Below are positions 1-9,670 of a DNA stretch of 16,227 nt, piece by piece. The notes under the pieces are model-generated. The model made no database searches. It had not been told where the DNA came from and was given only the letters and a program-made list of their open reading frames with translations. The translations under genes were made by a program, and so were the position numbers. The DNA comes from Fragilaria radians (taxonomy: Eukaryota > Bacillariophyta > Fragilariophyceae > Fragilariales > Fragilariaceae): the NCBI GenBank assembly GCA_900642245.1, contig CAAAJI010000032.1, positions 341,354-357,580 on the forward strand, given 5' to 3'. Every line of letters begins with the position of its first letter. The stretch's first letter is position 1.

Positions 1-210
1 GTGTGTGGTATGGTTTTCAATAACCTTACAGACTGGACGACCTCATTCCAATGACTTCCGTGATTTGAACCCATGTATCCGAATGGGGAAAAAAAAATTG
101 AATCCTACAACAAAATTGTATCAAGCACATAATATTCTACCCTACATAAGTCTTCCAATATTAGTTCCATCTTGGAATCCAAATCTACGAAACACAACAA
201 AGCAAGAGCT

Positions 211-1767
211 ATGGAGGATAACTTGATACTGTTATTATCATTATTCTTCTTCCTTTTCCAGCCGACAATTTGTAAAGCGATGACAACTAGTGCTGTTGTT
301 GTTCCTTCGGCGACGTCACACTCGAAACAACAACAACAACAACGAAGAATAAACATACTACGGGATGATGTGTCATCATCATCATCATCACAAGCAAAAT
401 GTCCACAAATTGATTCCATTACAAGTGATGGACCATCCTTAAATGGTGATGATCCAAAGGATCCTAATAATCATCGCTTTAATGAAATTTCGGGCATGGC
501 ATTCAGTATTTCACAAGTTGGTCCATCCGGTGAATCGATACTCTATGTTATTAATGATGGTCCCACTGGTAGATTGGGTGTTTATGATTCTGGATCAGGA
601 CGACGTTTACGAACATTTGATCTTTCCCTCGTCATACCGACAACGTCGATGCGAGATTGGGAGGATATGACCTATGGATCTTGTGGATACATCCCCAAGG
701 AGGAAACCATCGACACGAAAAATTCGACATTGACAAAAGACAATGTCTATACAACCGAATTTTGTATTTATATAGGTGATACTGGTGATAATGTAGCACG
801 AGCTGTTCAGGGCAAAGTCACTGGACGGAATGATGAACAACCCTATCGTATTATTAAAATACAAGAACCAATATGGGATCAATATGAGGATAATGAATCT
901 CTTCCCTCCTCTATCATTACAACATTATCCTTCAATTATTGGCATCCAGAATCTCCCACAAAGTATGCTGATTGTGAAGCCATGTTTCTGGATTATAATA
1001 CAGGTGACTTGTACTTGCTTCCCAAATGGGATTTACCAGAATCACGAACGTGGAATCGTCTCTTTTGGATACCTGCGGATACATGGAAGACTACACAACG
1101 TGATGAAAAAATCTTTTCCGTGATACCTGTTGATCTCCTACCAGATGCATCATCATCATCATCAACACCCACAAATTCTTCTTCCTTTTCCTCTATTAGT
1201 ATTGCCAATCGAACTTGGACACGTGCTGACATGTCCTCTGATGGATCTCTTGTTACCTTGGGTACATATGATAATTCTTACCTATTTGTACGGTGCTCTC
1301 CAGAAGAATCGGTTGCGGACATATTCCAACAACGACGTTGTCGTCAATGGGATAACCTTCTCATTAAGGATGCACGACAATTTGAATCCATTGCCTTTAC
1401 ACCTGATGGATCTCGTGTATTACAACTATCTGAATGTCGACCCAAATGTGACCCACCCATGATATGGACGACATTCGAATATTCCACAAAGCCATCCATC
1501 ACATGTATTACTCATGATTCACAAATGACATCTAGTCCATCACTTTCTTCCTCGGCAAAAGACTCGTCACCAGTATCCATACCGTTATCATCCAACAGTG
1601 AAACACCATCACCCGTTCCTATGGATCAAACATTCTCTCCCATACAACTCATGGAGCCTAATGGCACTACAACAAATTCGACAAGTTGTGGAATGACATG
1701 GACAATAAACATTATCAGTACTCTTGGTATGGGATGGTTGTCCTTATTCTCCATTAATCTTTGGTAA
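211..1767 (+). CDS. secreted beta-propeller-like protein, possibly GPI-anchored
   Basis: Single-exon gene for 518 residues. The open frame runs back to a TTG at 172, but the first ATG is at 211, and from there the protein begins with a good signal peptide (MEDN, then a Leu/Phe-rich core ending near PTICKA). Residues about 90-430 carry motifs I know from a family of secreted bacterial beta-propeller-like proteins of unknown function: NEISGMAFS (91-99), LYVINDG (111-117), DWEDM (149-153), YIGDTGDN (187-194), CEAMFLDYNTGDLYL (255-269), ADMSSDGS (339-346), ESIAFTPDG (392-400). The acidic pairs in these motifs could bind metal, as in phytase-like or SMP-30-like propellers; this is inference. A Ser/Pro/Thr-rich stretch (about 435-490) leads to a hydrophobic C-terminus after NGTTTNSTSCG, which fits a GPI-anchor signal. 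Poly-Gln and poly-Ser runs come from trinucleotide repeats. The substrate is unknown. Confidence 0.8.
   Translation: MEDNLILLLSLFFFLFQPTICKAMTTSAVVVPSATSHSKQQQQQRRINILRDDVSSSSSSQAKCPQIDSITSDGPSLNGDDPKDPNNHRFNEISGMAFSISQVGPSGESILYVINDGPTGRLGVYDSGSGRRLRTFDLSLVIPTTSMRDWEDMTYGSCGYIPKEETIDTKNSTLTKDNVYTTEFCIYIGDTGDNVARAVQGKVTGRNDEQPYRIIKIQEPIWDQYEDNESLPSSIITTLSFNYWHPESPTKYADCEAMFLDYNTGDLYLLPKWDLPESRTWNRLFWIPADTWKTTQRDEKIFSVIPVDLLPDASSSSSTPTNSSSFSSISIANRTWTRADMSSDGSLVTLGTYDNSYLFVRCSPEESVADIFQQRRCRQWDNLLIKDARQFESIAFTPDGSRVLQLSECRPKCDPPMIWTTFEYSTKPSITCITHDSQMTSSPSLSSSAKDSSPVSIPLSSNSETPSPVPMDQTFSPIQLMEPNGTTTNSTSCGMTWTINIISTLGMGWLSLFSINLW
327..390. repeat. trinucleotide repeats (CAA)n and (TCA)6 within the propeller gene
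   Basis: A CAA run at about 327-343 encodes poly-Gln, and (TCA)6 at 373-390 encodes six serines. Both lie in the low-complexity segment between the signal peptide and the propeller core, so length changes there would probably be tolerated. A third run, (CAT)5, lies at 1148-1164 and again encodes serines. Confidence 0.85.
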
Positions 1768-1825
1768 AGTCCTTGACAAAGTAAGGAAACTTTAGAAAGA
1801 AGTTTTTGATTTCATGCATAAAATT

Positions 1826-1831
1826 AATAAA
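1826..1831 (+). promoter_or_regulatory. possible polyadenylation signal AATAAA
   Basis: AATAAA lies about 60 bp after the stop codon of the propeller-like gene, in AT-rich sequence. The position suits a poly(A) signal, but the motif is expected often by chance in this base composition. Confidence 0.3.
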
Positions 1832-2205
1832 TATTCAAATTTTCTATTTGTATATAAAGCATCATTTGTATTTCAGATCTGACCACAAAGTAGCTGTGCC
1901 AAACTTGTTTCATGTATTATAGAGGACCCGATTAGAGAGCCATAGTGTTGTCTGAAAATACAGCTTTCTTCCAAACTAAGATGATATTCCAAAAGCCTAA
2001 GAAATTAATCGGTTCCTTAAATATGTGAAGCAAGAAAAATGGAAATGATATAAAATTACAGTTTTCAGTCAGTCTTTTAGATAGATGCAGTCACATCCTT
2101 GTTTCAAATTGTTGCAACAGTCAATGGGCTAATGGAAGCCATTCATTAACATTACATTTGAAAGGCATAGAATCCTTAACCTGCAAGTAAAATAAAACGT
2201 GGCTG

Positions 2206-2480
2206 GCACTTGGAAAAAATTTTACGACCAATATTTACCTCAAGCAATTCAGAGAATATTTCCTAAGGAAAACAAAGATGCTAAATTTACATATCTTAGT
2301 TGGAGGCCCTATGTATTATTAGACTTGATGATATAGGTACAAGCATTTTGGAAAATGCCAGATTATGATCGTAAACTTGCATTGATGGAGAAGAGAATTG
2401 CAGATACAGAAAAAACCTTTGATATTTGAGGATATTCAAGGAGAGTTGAGCCTGCGTTTCAAAAGATTAAGTATGACATG
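2206..2480 (+). pseudogene. possible decayed coding fragment, unknown family
   Basis: One frame reads VAGTWKKFYDQYLPQ, then a charged, protein-like stretch including LSWRPYVLLDLM and FWKMPDYDRKLALMEKRIAD, then SRRVEPAFQKIKYDME. Single stops (TAG, TGA, TAG) interrupt it at wide intervals, and no frame change is needed. The composition looks more like a protein than random translation of AT-rich DNA, which suggests a dead gene piece or an unrecognised exon set. I do not recognise the family, and chance is a real alternative. Confidence 0.25.
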
Positions 2481-2808
2481 GAATAGGCAAACAAATCATC
2501 GCTAATATGACATTGGTAGTATCAAATCTAATGAATATTTATTCTTTATTTAACTAAACACACATTTCTTGAATAATTCCTGTAGTCTTGTTATTATTGT
2601 ACTGTCATAAAAGACTTCATTTATGGCTGAAAAAGAACAATGCATGGCGCAACCATATTGTTTTGAATGTCATGTTCTTCAATTTTGCAGTGAATAGATT
2701 TTGTTGAAATTCCTGAAAACCTGTGATAAATGATGAACGATTGTAACAAGATAACGGGTATAATTTCTATCATTGATATTTTAGTGATTGCTAATTGAAT
2801 GAATTATT

Positions 2809-5800
2809 TTACTGTTTTACGTTTGAGGAATGCCCTGTAGTTCCTCGCAATGCTCGAACACTTCCACTTCCGACGGATGGCTTTTTGATGTCAAACTTGT
2901 CAAATGTGACAGTAGTATGTTTTAGTAGATCAGATGATGTTACTGCCATACCGATTTGCAATGTCGTATTGAGTGTGACGTCTGCAGCGTTGAATTGACG
3001 TATCAGTTGCCAGGAACATTCCTGTAGAGTACTACCAGTAAGTGATCGAAATGCAGTAAAAGATCCACCCTCTCGTTTTAACCGTAACCAAATCCACTTC
3101 GTTCTGTCATAAAATGGTTGAAAATTCACTGCTGAACCTCCATATTGACTTCGGACAGTTGCTATAGTTCCTTGCTGAGGTGCAAACAACGAAAAAATCA
3201 TTTTTGACTTGGGATCCAAAGAATCACGAGCCATAAGACCTGCCTTTGTCCAAGATGTAGTGAAATTGCTTGAGATGATTTTTGCAGCCATATCAAAGTC
3301 TCCTTCAACTTCATAGTTAATGAATGTGAATCCGTCTTGAGAACCCGAAACTCCCCCACCACTTGCCTTTATGATGTATTTTGTTGCCTGAACATCAATT
3401 TCAGATTTATAGCTTGTATCATAACTTCCAATATCAAGTGAAGGCATTGCCTGAGAAGGGGCCAATGATTGCGTGGGAGAAGCACTGGGATAAAAATAGT
3501 TTGTACTCTCAAATTCTTCGTATGATGCTTCAGTCATCTTGAAGTTGTAGGAGGATGTTAGAGCAAGACCTACTTTTAAGTTTGAATCATCCATATTCAT
3601 TGTTTGAGGAACCCCAACAACAGTCCATAGAACACCATCTAATGAGCGGAACGCGGTAAAGACATTCATTCTCTTAGTAACCTTGAACCAAATGAAAGGC
3701 TGCACTATGTTTACCATAGTTGAAGCGGTAGCCCATCCTGAAGTTGTTGGTCGATACTCTGCTGTCACTCCCGACTTAGCATTGATAAAAACACCGAAGA
3801 ATTTGGAGCCCACAGCTAAGGATTCTCGAATCATGAGTCCAGTTTTCGCCGATTGCTCTAGGAAGGATATTGTTAGAAAGTTGAGAATGGATTCAATCAT
3901 TTTCGAAATAGATCACATCAGATGAAACAAAACTTACCCCTTGGATCCAATGACTTGACTTTGACAATCATAGTGACATCACCAGATGTTGATTGATATG
4001 CGAATCGAAAAGAGTCAGATTGTCCGCCAATCATCTGCAACATGCAACTGGTTAATGCTTTGGACTTGTATCATCAACATAAAGACAGATTCAAACATCA
4101 AAACTTACATTTCCTGACGCTGACATGAACATTGTTGATCCTGCATCATCAACATATGCTTTACCTGGGATCTTGACATCCCCCAAAGTGGTGGTAATCA
4201 ATCCTGAAAATAGACCAAGGCTGTCTGCTGGCATGTTTTCAAGCTGACTTTGATTCTGAGCAAGTTCAGAAAGTGTTCTCCCCTTATTCTCCAAGTACCA
4301 TGCGACATCCGGTCTTGAGCTTGGGCTATCAAAGGTACTGCCTTGAGAATTTCGAGTCGAATTATTAGGACCACAGTTTCCCGGGAAACCTTCGCTGTAA
4401 GCGTAAGTTGGACAGCGCCAAGCGTTTTTGTTTTGGAGAGCATCCTCATAATTGCCGAAGATAAGGAAGTCAATACCATAAACATTTCCATTCACCGGAG
4501 ACGTACTTCGACCGTACTGTAACTGGTACCAAAGATCAAGGTCTTGAGGAATCGGTGTAATCCGCTTGTAATATAGCCACTGTTGATCAAAGTAGCACGA
4601 AGCGCATGCACGTCTTAGAATGACAGGGTTGTTGCTGTTCGCATTAACAAGATAATTAAATGCCTCTTTTCCATAAAATGTCTCGTGTTCCAAGGCATCA
4701 CGGCCTCTTAGAATAATCCAGTCGTCATCAGAATCATTTTCATAGCCTCGAACAAGATTTTTCTGAGAAAGATACCGTGCCTCAGCAAAGGGGCAGTTGT
4801 CTGTGCCTACAAGCTTTTGAGTTAACGCTTGGAGTTTGGTCGCACTGATTTTATTTTGAATGTACATGCGATTCATATAACTCCAGAGATCGTTATTCTG
4901 GGCATTTCCATTCTCATCTATCCCTTGACATGCGTTGAATTTGATGAATAGATTGGAGAGTCTTGCGGTGACAGTGTCGCCTTGGAACGTGAAGATAAAA
5001 TCATGTTCTTGGTCTGCCAAACGTTAGTTAGTATGAGGGTAAGTTATAAGCCTCCAAGGGTTGATTCGAGGCCAAAGAAACTTACTTTCAAAGTCGATTT
5101 GAGTACAATCAGCCCGAGACACCGTTGGCATTTGTTCCGCGCAAGCACACATGGGAGCGCCAGGAATATTCTTGACGTAACCGCGAACGTACATATGATC
5201 GTATAGTGATACATAGAATAGATTATTGCCTCGATAAACTTGGCTTGGGTCAGTAGTATCATCAGCCCATCCAAATCCATCTAAGTGATAGAGGTGAGAT
5301 TTTATGTCATCATTTGCGTCAGCGATTCTCCAAGTTACTTACGACAATGCATAGGGCCCTCAGCAGAATACTGATTGCTTCCGTCATCAAAGGGAAACAT
5401 AAACCAACCGTCATTGACTGTTAATCCGGTTGATCTCGATCCTTCTGTATGATCGACGTAGCAAACATCAGTGTTATCTGCAGGATCAGCATCCACACAG
5501 CTATCATCATATGGCTGATTACAGTTACCATTTGCATCAACCTGTCGATCTTTAGGCCAGCAGCAGTAAACTATCCACAGTCATGATAATTGATTACAAA
5601 AAATTGAAGTGAGGAAGTAAGGAAGTGACTGTGTGAGAAATGTTATCACTATCATATCAGTAAAGTTTGAAGAATACCTTACCCGCATTCATGTCACAAG
5701 TCTGAAAGTTAGGCAAATCAGGAAAGTCAACTAAATCATGGCGACCGTCTCCATCATAGAATTTCGACACCTGCTTCGCATCTCGAGACAACAGCATACT

Positions 5801-6217
5801 CTCCCGATCATTTCCAGTTGTAGCACCCTTGAATGCTGGATATAGAGTGGCTACTTGCTCATTCCAGTCGCCGTTACCCTTATAAAACTCTTCAACAAAC
5901 CGCATGTCGGAGTCTGTGCTACTTTGAAAGGGAACCTTTGGGTAGTTCTCGTACGCTGCAGAACATAGCTCCTTAACAACAGTTGGAGCACCAGACGCTG
6001 TCGTTTGAAGAAGTTCCAGGAGCTCATTTTCAGGTAGATTGGAGCAACTGCGATCAATGTTTCCCGGCTTATCATACCACTCGCGGAAGGAATTCAACAC
6101 AGCGGTGTAGTTGCAATTGCCGTTAACCTTGATTGAAAAATCACCAGATACGCAGCCGCCATTAGCTTTTGCAAAGGCATTAGCTAAGATGAATAAGTGA
6201 AGGATCGAGTATTTCAT
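2809..6217 (-). CDS. large secreted cysteine-rich protein with two C-terminal lectin-like domains (6 exons)
   Basis: My exon model is 6217-5683, 5570-5343, 5280-5086, 5013-4109, 4034-3938 and 3857-2809. All introns are GT-AG, and the sum is 3009 nt in one frame (1002 residues). ATG 6217 gives a signal peptide (MKYSILHLFILANAFA). The N-terminal part carries YCCWPKDRQ (180-188), a run of Cys/Asp/Asn residues ending DNTDVCYVD, then GYVKNIPGAPMCAC (288-301), a Cys pair RRACASC (453-459) and YYKRITPIP (467-475). The same motifs occur in the neighbouring plus-strand gene; the family is unnamed to me. Residues about 593-772 and 794-979 are two copies of a beta-sandwich domain with GLMIRES/GLMARDS, FTAFRS and GLALTSS/GMAVTSS, the pattern of DUF1349-like or concanavalin-like domains in bacterial secreted proteins. 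A Ser/Pro linker (about 776-793) joins them. A carbohydrate-binding extracellular role is inferred; no catalytic residues are evident. Confidence 0.85.
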
Positions 6218-6674
6218 GTTTGTTCGACTTCCTTTGAGTTAATGATATTTGAAGATGTTTGTTGGATCTTTGTGAATTAAATCAACTCGATTTTGATTTT
6301 GTGATCAATAATAATTTTGTGTTCGAGTTTGAAATTGCACATTCATGAAGGAAGATCTGTCACGTGCTCGAAATGACTTTTTGATTCGTGTCTGAATGAC
6401 AGTGAACCTAAATTTTCTTCAAGAAATCCGAAATGTTGACATATCGAACCTTTACGAACAATTTGGCAAAGGATTGACGGATTTTCGATGGAATTCAATT
6501 GATCCTAAATCCAATCTTGATCATCGTATGACTTCGAAATTCGAGACATCAGCACTGTCTGATACCCAAGATACATAGATTTGCTGAAGTACTCGCGTTT
6601 CGTTCGAATGGACTACTAGAGAAGATCAACACAAAGGAAAAAGCACATAAACACACAAAATAGAAACATCGAAG
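6218..6674. promoter_or_regulatory. divergent intergenic region, probable bidirectional promoter
   Basis: These 457 bp separate the start codons of two head-to-head paralogues, so both promoters must lie here unless the 5' ends overlap. The sequence is AT-rich with no clear TATA box that I would defend. TCGAAAT-like words recur (near 6368, 6428 and 6535), but their role is unknown. A 60-codon ATG frame at 6396-6578 has no recognisable content. The purine- and A-rich stretch just before 6675 is probably the 5' UTR of the plus-strand gene. Confidence 0.5.
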
Positions 6675-8327
6675 ATGAAACTAAAGCTAAAGATATTCCT
6701 CTTTTCGCTTGTTCCGCTTACTCAAGGACAATGTCCTGCTAGTAACGGACAAATTTCTTGGAGTGGACCATGTACACACCAGTCAATACTAAGTAACACT
6801 GGCTGCGATGTGAATGATATCGTACAATACATAGAAGAGTTGCAAGAAGCATGTGATGGTGCTGCCTTGTAAGTATCTTGCTTTGACGTATACGATTGTA
6901 GACCTTCTTTTGTACTAACACAATCATTATTATGCAGCCCCTTTTCGGCAATCAACGATGAATCTCGAAATTTCGATGAGAGATACTTCAATGGAGAAGG
7001 TCCATTCAATGACAATCGGGAGAGTGATGGAGTAGATACACCGATGACGATAAGTGCCAATAGATTGTATCGTGTACGAGACAATATTCTTCCATCACAA
7101 CGAATCTTGATGCCTGAGTATGATTCACTCCTGAACTACACCTACTTATCCTATTTCGGACAAGAAATGAAAAGTAAGGGTTACTTTGCAAAAAACGCAA
7201 CTGCTCTTGAGATTATGGATGACTACCCTCCCTACATTGCGAATTTTAATCTGACATCGAAATGCACTCTCAATACGATGATGTGTTGTTATACTGGAAA
7301 TCGCCTTGGGGATGATTTTGAAGATAATGCTGATGTATGCTATCACGACCTTGAAAAGTCTTATTTTTCCAACAATGTGAGACACGGATTTGGAGTGTTT
7401 GATTCTGATTATCCAGCCTATTGCACTGCCTTTCGTTGGGATGACGATGAAAGCTCTGCTAGTTACCAATACCGAGGAAACGCTCTATTTGATATCTCTT
7501 TCGGCACATTCTTGAGAAAAGGCTACGTTAAGAATATTCCCGGGGCCCCAATGTGCTCTTGCATAGAGAGTATGCCAGTAGTTTCAAATGCGGCATGCCG
7601 TAAGTTGGATGCTTCGAATGAACATTACACTTTAAAGTATGACGGGAAAGGAATCAAAATCGTTCAAGATAATGTACAAGTATCATTTTCCGATTGTGGA
7701 CAAGACTTTCTATCCTATCATTCAGGCAAGGTATCCCCTGAGATTGTTAAAAAAATGAATGAGCACATCACTCCCTCTTGCTCGATGTCACGAAAGAAAA
7801 CTCTCAAGCAGCGCTTCCTGATTTCAGGATCAACAAACCAATTTGATCCTCCAGATCCGACGAAGTGGAAACAATTTGCGGGACGAGGTACCAGCTTCTA
7901 TCCCACGAAAACGACTGATCTCAGCATTCTCGATACTGAATTCCGTACTCAGTTTGCCCTGAGTCCCAATAAAATTGTATATCGACATTGTCCGCGATGT
8001 ATCGTTTCACACCGTCACCTCTATTATCGTCGAATCACACCTCTACCTGGCCAAAGTACTCTCAACTTCCTTGATCTGTTTTTGAGTAATTGGATATCAA
8101 AGAATAATGTGATCAATGTAGACTTTGAATTGTACTCGACTTATGAAGATGCAATGAGTAGAACGAACAAATGGACTTATTGCAATTATGATGAACCATC
8201 AGTTGGTTTTCCGAGAGATTGTGGTGTCACTGCATATACTCCATGTCAATGGAACAGTTACAAGAAAGCAGGTTGTGGTACAGTTGAGTTTAATAGTCGA
8301 AATCATGCCTTTTATGTTGAGCTTTAG
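6675..8327 (+). CDS. secreted cysteine-rich protein, paralogue of the divergent neighbour (2 exons)
   Basis: Exons 6675-6868 and 6938-8327 flank a 69-bp GTAAGT...TGCAG intron. Joined, they give 1584 nt, 527 residues. The start at 6675 gives a short basic signal peptide (MKLKLKIFLFSLVPLTQG), then QCPASNG. Shared anchors with the minus-strand neighbour appear in the same order: MMCCYTGNR (near 180), DNADVCYHD, HGFG, YRGN, then GYVKNIPGAPMCSC (260-273), the Cys pair HCPRC (415-419), LYYRRITPLP (426-435), a TYEDA motif matching NYEDA, and GFPRDCG matching GFPGNCG. The protein ends near that point, so the two lectin-like domains of the neighbour are absent. The role is unknown: an extracellular, probably disulphide-rich protein. 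The Cys-x2-Cys pair could bind metal or form a disulphide. Family membership between the two genes is firm; function is not. Confidence 0.87.
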
Positions 8328-9670
8328 AGAAAGCTTTTGCAGTAGGAACAAGGAAGGACGGAAAGAAAGATAGAAAGAAAGGAGAGGACATGTGCATCCT
8401 GTCATCTAGACTAGGTTAGGGGATACACATGTGAAAGGTGCAATAGGTCAAAATTATAATTGGAGGTGTTTCATATTGCTAGTATAAGTTCACGTAGAAA
8501 AAGATGGTATTTTCTTTGTATACTCCAACACAACCTTTTTGAAAGTAATGCTTACATGTCTAGTTTTTGAGTAGAACTTGGATTGATAATATGTATTAGT
8601 TGCGAAGAAAGTTGAGTAATAAAGAATATGAGCATTTCTCTTTGTCTCCAAGATTTACTAAGCACAGATAATAGATTGATGTGAAATTGATTGATCAGCA
8701 CACATGGATTTGAACATTAATATGAATCCAAACATCCCTTCTCATGATAACATTCCAAGTTCATCAAAACTTTCAAGGATGGAAGTCCTGTGGAATGAAA
8801 AAATAACTGAGTGATGTACAAGCAAAAGGACTCTAAAATGCATCCTCTTTCAATAACAAGGTACAAATCTAGTTTATTCCATTGAGCAAGGCAGCAGAAT
8901 CAATCCATATATTTCATCACACATATTGAGCAGGTGTTGTCCATTCTCGAAATAATGGATCTTAGAGCATTGCATCATGTAACATTACTGATGAATTTGC
9001 AACTGGCACACAGCATGGATTTTAAATACCTAGTTCTGTGTATTGTCCTTGGAAAGATAAATTCGTTCTAAAATAAAATTATACTATATATTTTTTATGT
9101 GTAAATTGTGAGCTTATACATTAGTTTGCTAAAATCTATTCTTGTGAACATTTTGTATCTTTTGTGTTCAAAATATACTATAGTATTCTTGTACGTAAGA
9201 TGTACAAAAGATATTCCTTTCGGCATTTAAAAAGATGGCCTAAAATCGCCGATCTTGATTCAATGAATCTTTGATGTTCTTACTGCTGAAATTGCAGTGA
9301 ATTCGAACCACGAAAGATATACGACAAAATGCATAATCCTGAAACCTTATCAATCGTAAACCCTCGGTTAAAAGTAGTGGGAAAATTAATTATATTCATA
9401 TAGAATATAAATATAATCTTTCTACCCCCCTATTATCTGACAGTTCACTTTACTTACTCCTGATCTTGATCGTATTAAACTTCTTTATAAAACTATTCTT
9501 TTTTTTCACGTACATTTATCCTAAATATTCTTCCTAATTTCTTTTTCTCTTTTTTTCTGATTCTCATGCATAAAAATATGTATTGTTTATTATTATTTTT
9601 TCTTTTATCTTTATATGTTTATCTAAGCATTGAAATATCCTAAACATATTAATAATTTTCATTTTTTAAC
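8328..9670. other. AT-rich intergenic DNA without a supported gene
   Basis: It holds the 3' flank of the plus-strand gene and the left flank of the retroelement. A purine-rich run of GGAAGGA/GAAAGAAAG units lies at about 8351-8387. AATAAA at 8618-8623 could be a poly(A) signal for the upstream gene. A 36-codon ATG frame (8704-8814) has no recognisable content. From about 9430 to 9660 the plus strand is strongly T-rich. I found no copy here of the LTR seen at the right end, and no tRNA or rRNA. Confidence 0.5.
9390..9410. repeat. perfect short inverted repeat
   Basis: TTATATTC and GAATATAA form 8-bp perfect arms around an ATATA loop. It sits 15 bp left of a run of six C at 9425-9430. In such AT-rich DNA a hairpin like this can arise by chance, and no function is claimed. 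Confidence 0.6.

Larger units (their letters stand above)
1768..2808. other. intergenic region between convergent genes; no intact gene seen
   Basis: The region separates the 3' ends of the propeller-like gene and the large minus-strand gene. I see no tRNA, no rRNA and no long open frame. One stretch near 2206-2480 reads like decayed coding sequence and is listed separately. A 24-codon ATG frame at 2623-2697 is too short to support. The TTTATT copies at 2538-2550 could act as AATAAA poly(A) signals for the minus-strand gene. Confidence 0.5.

Noticed and set aside
60..75. GGGTTCAAATCA on the minus strand, a tRNA T-loop look-alike
   Set aside because: The flanks do not pair as a T stem, and the upstream sequence lacks the D arm and anticodon arm.
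172..210. Thirteen-residue N-terminal extension of the propeller-like protein
   Set aside because: It begins at TTG. The first ATG is at 211 and directly yields a signal peptide, so the extension is not expected to be translated.
105..419. Minus-strand frame with poly-Asp and poly-Cys
   Set aside because: It is the antisense of the CAA and TCA trinucleotide repeats in the propeller-like gene.
2623..2697. 24-codon Cys-rich ATG frame followed closely by a TTTTGCAG splice-like site
   Set aside because: Too short, no partner exon found, and chance is likely.
5044..5280. 78-codon minus-strand frame starting MDLDGLMILLTQ
   Set aside because: It is exon 3 of the large secreted gene read in the wrong frame. 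The spliced frame gives HGFGW and GYVKNIPGAPMC, which match the paralogue.
6396..6578. 60-codon ATG frame between the divergent paralogues
   Set aside because: No signal peptide, no family text and no splice context. It sits in the presumed promoter region.
8351..8387. Purine-rich GAAAGAAAG run as a retroelement polypurine tract
   Set aside because: It is on the plus strand, more than 1 kb from the pol end, and in the wrong orientation for the minus-strand element.
8704..8814. 36-codon ATG frame right of the plus-strand gene
   Set aside because: No recognisable content, and the length is expected by chance.
9298..9312. B-box-like GGTTCGAATTC on the minus strand, suggesting a tRNA
   Set aside because: The bases around it cannot form a five-pair T stem, and no matching A box or acceptor stem is found.
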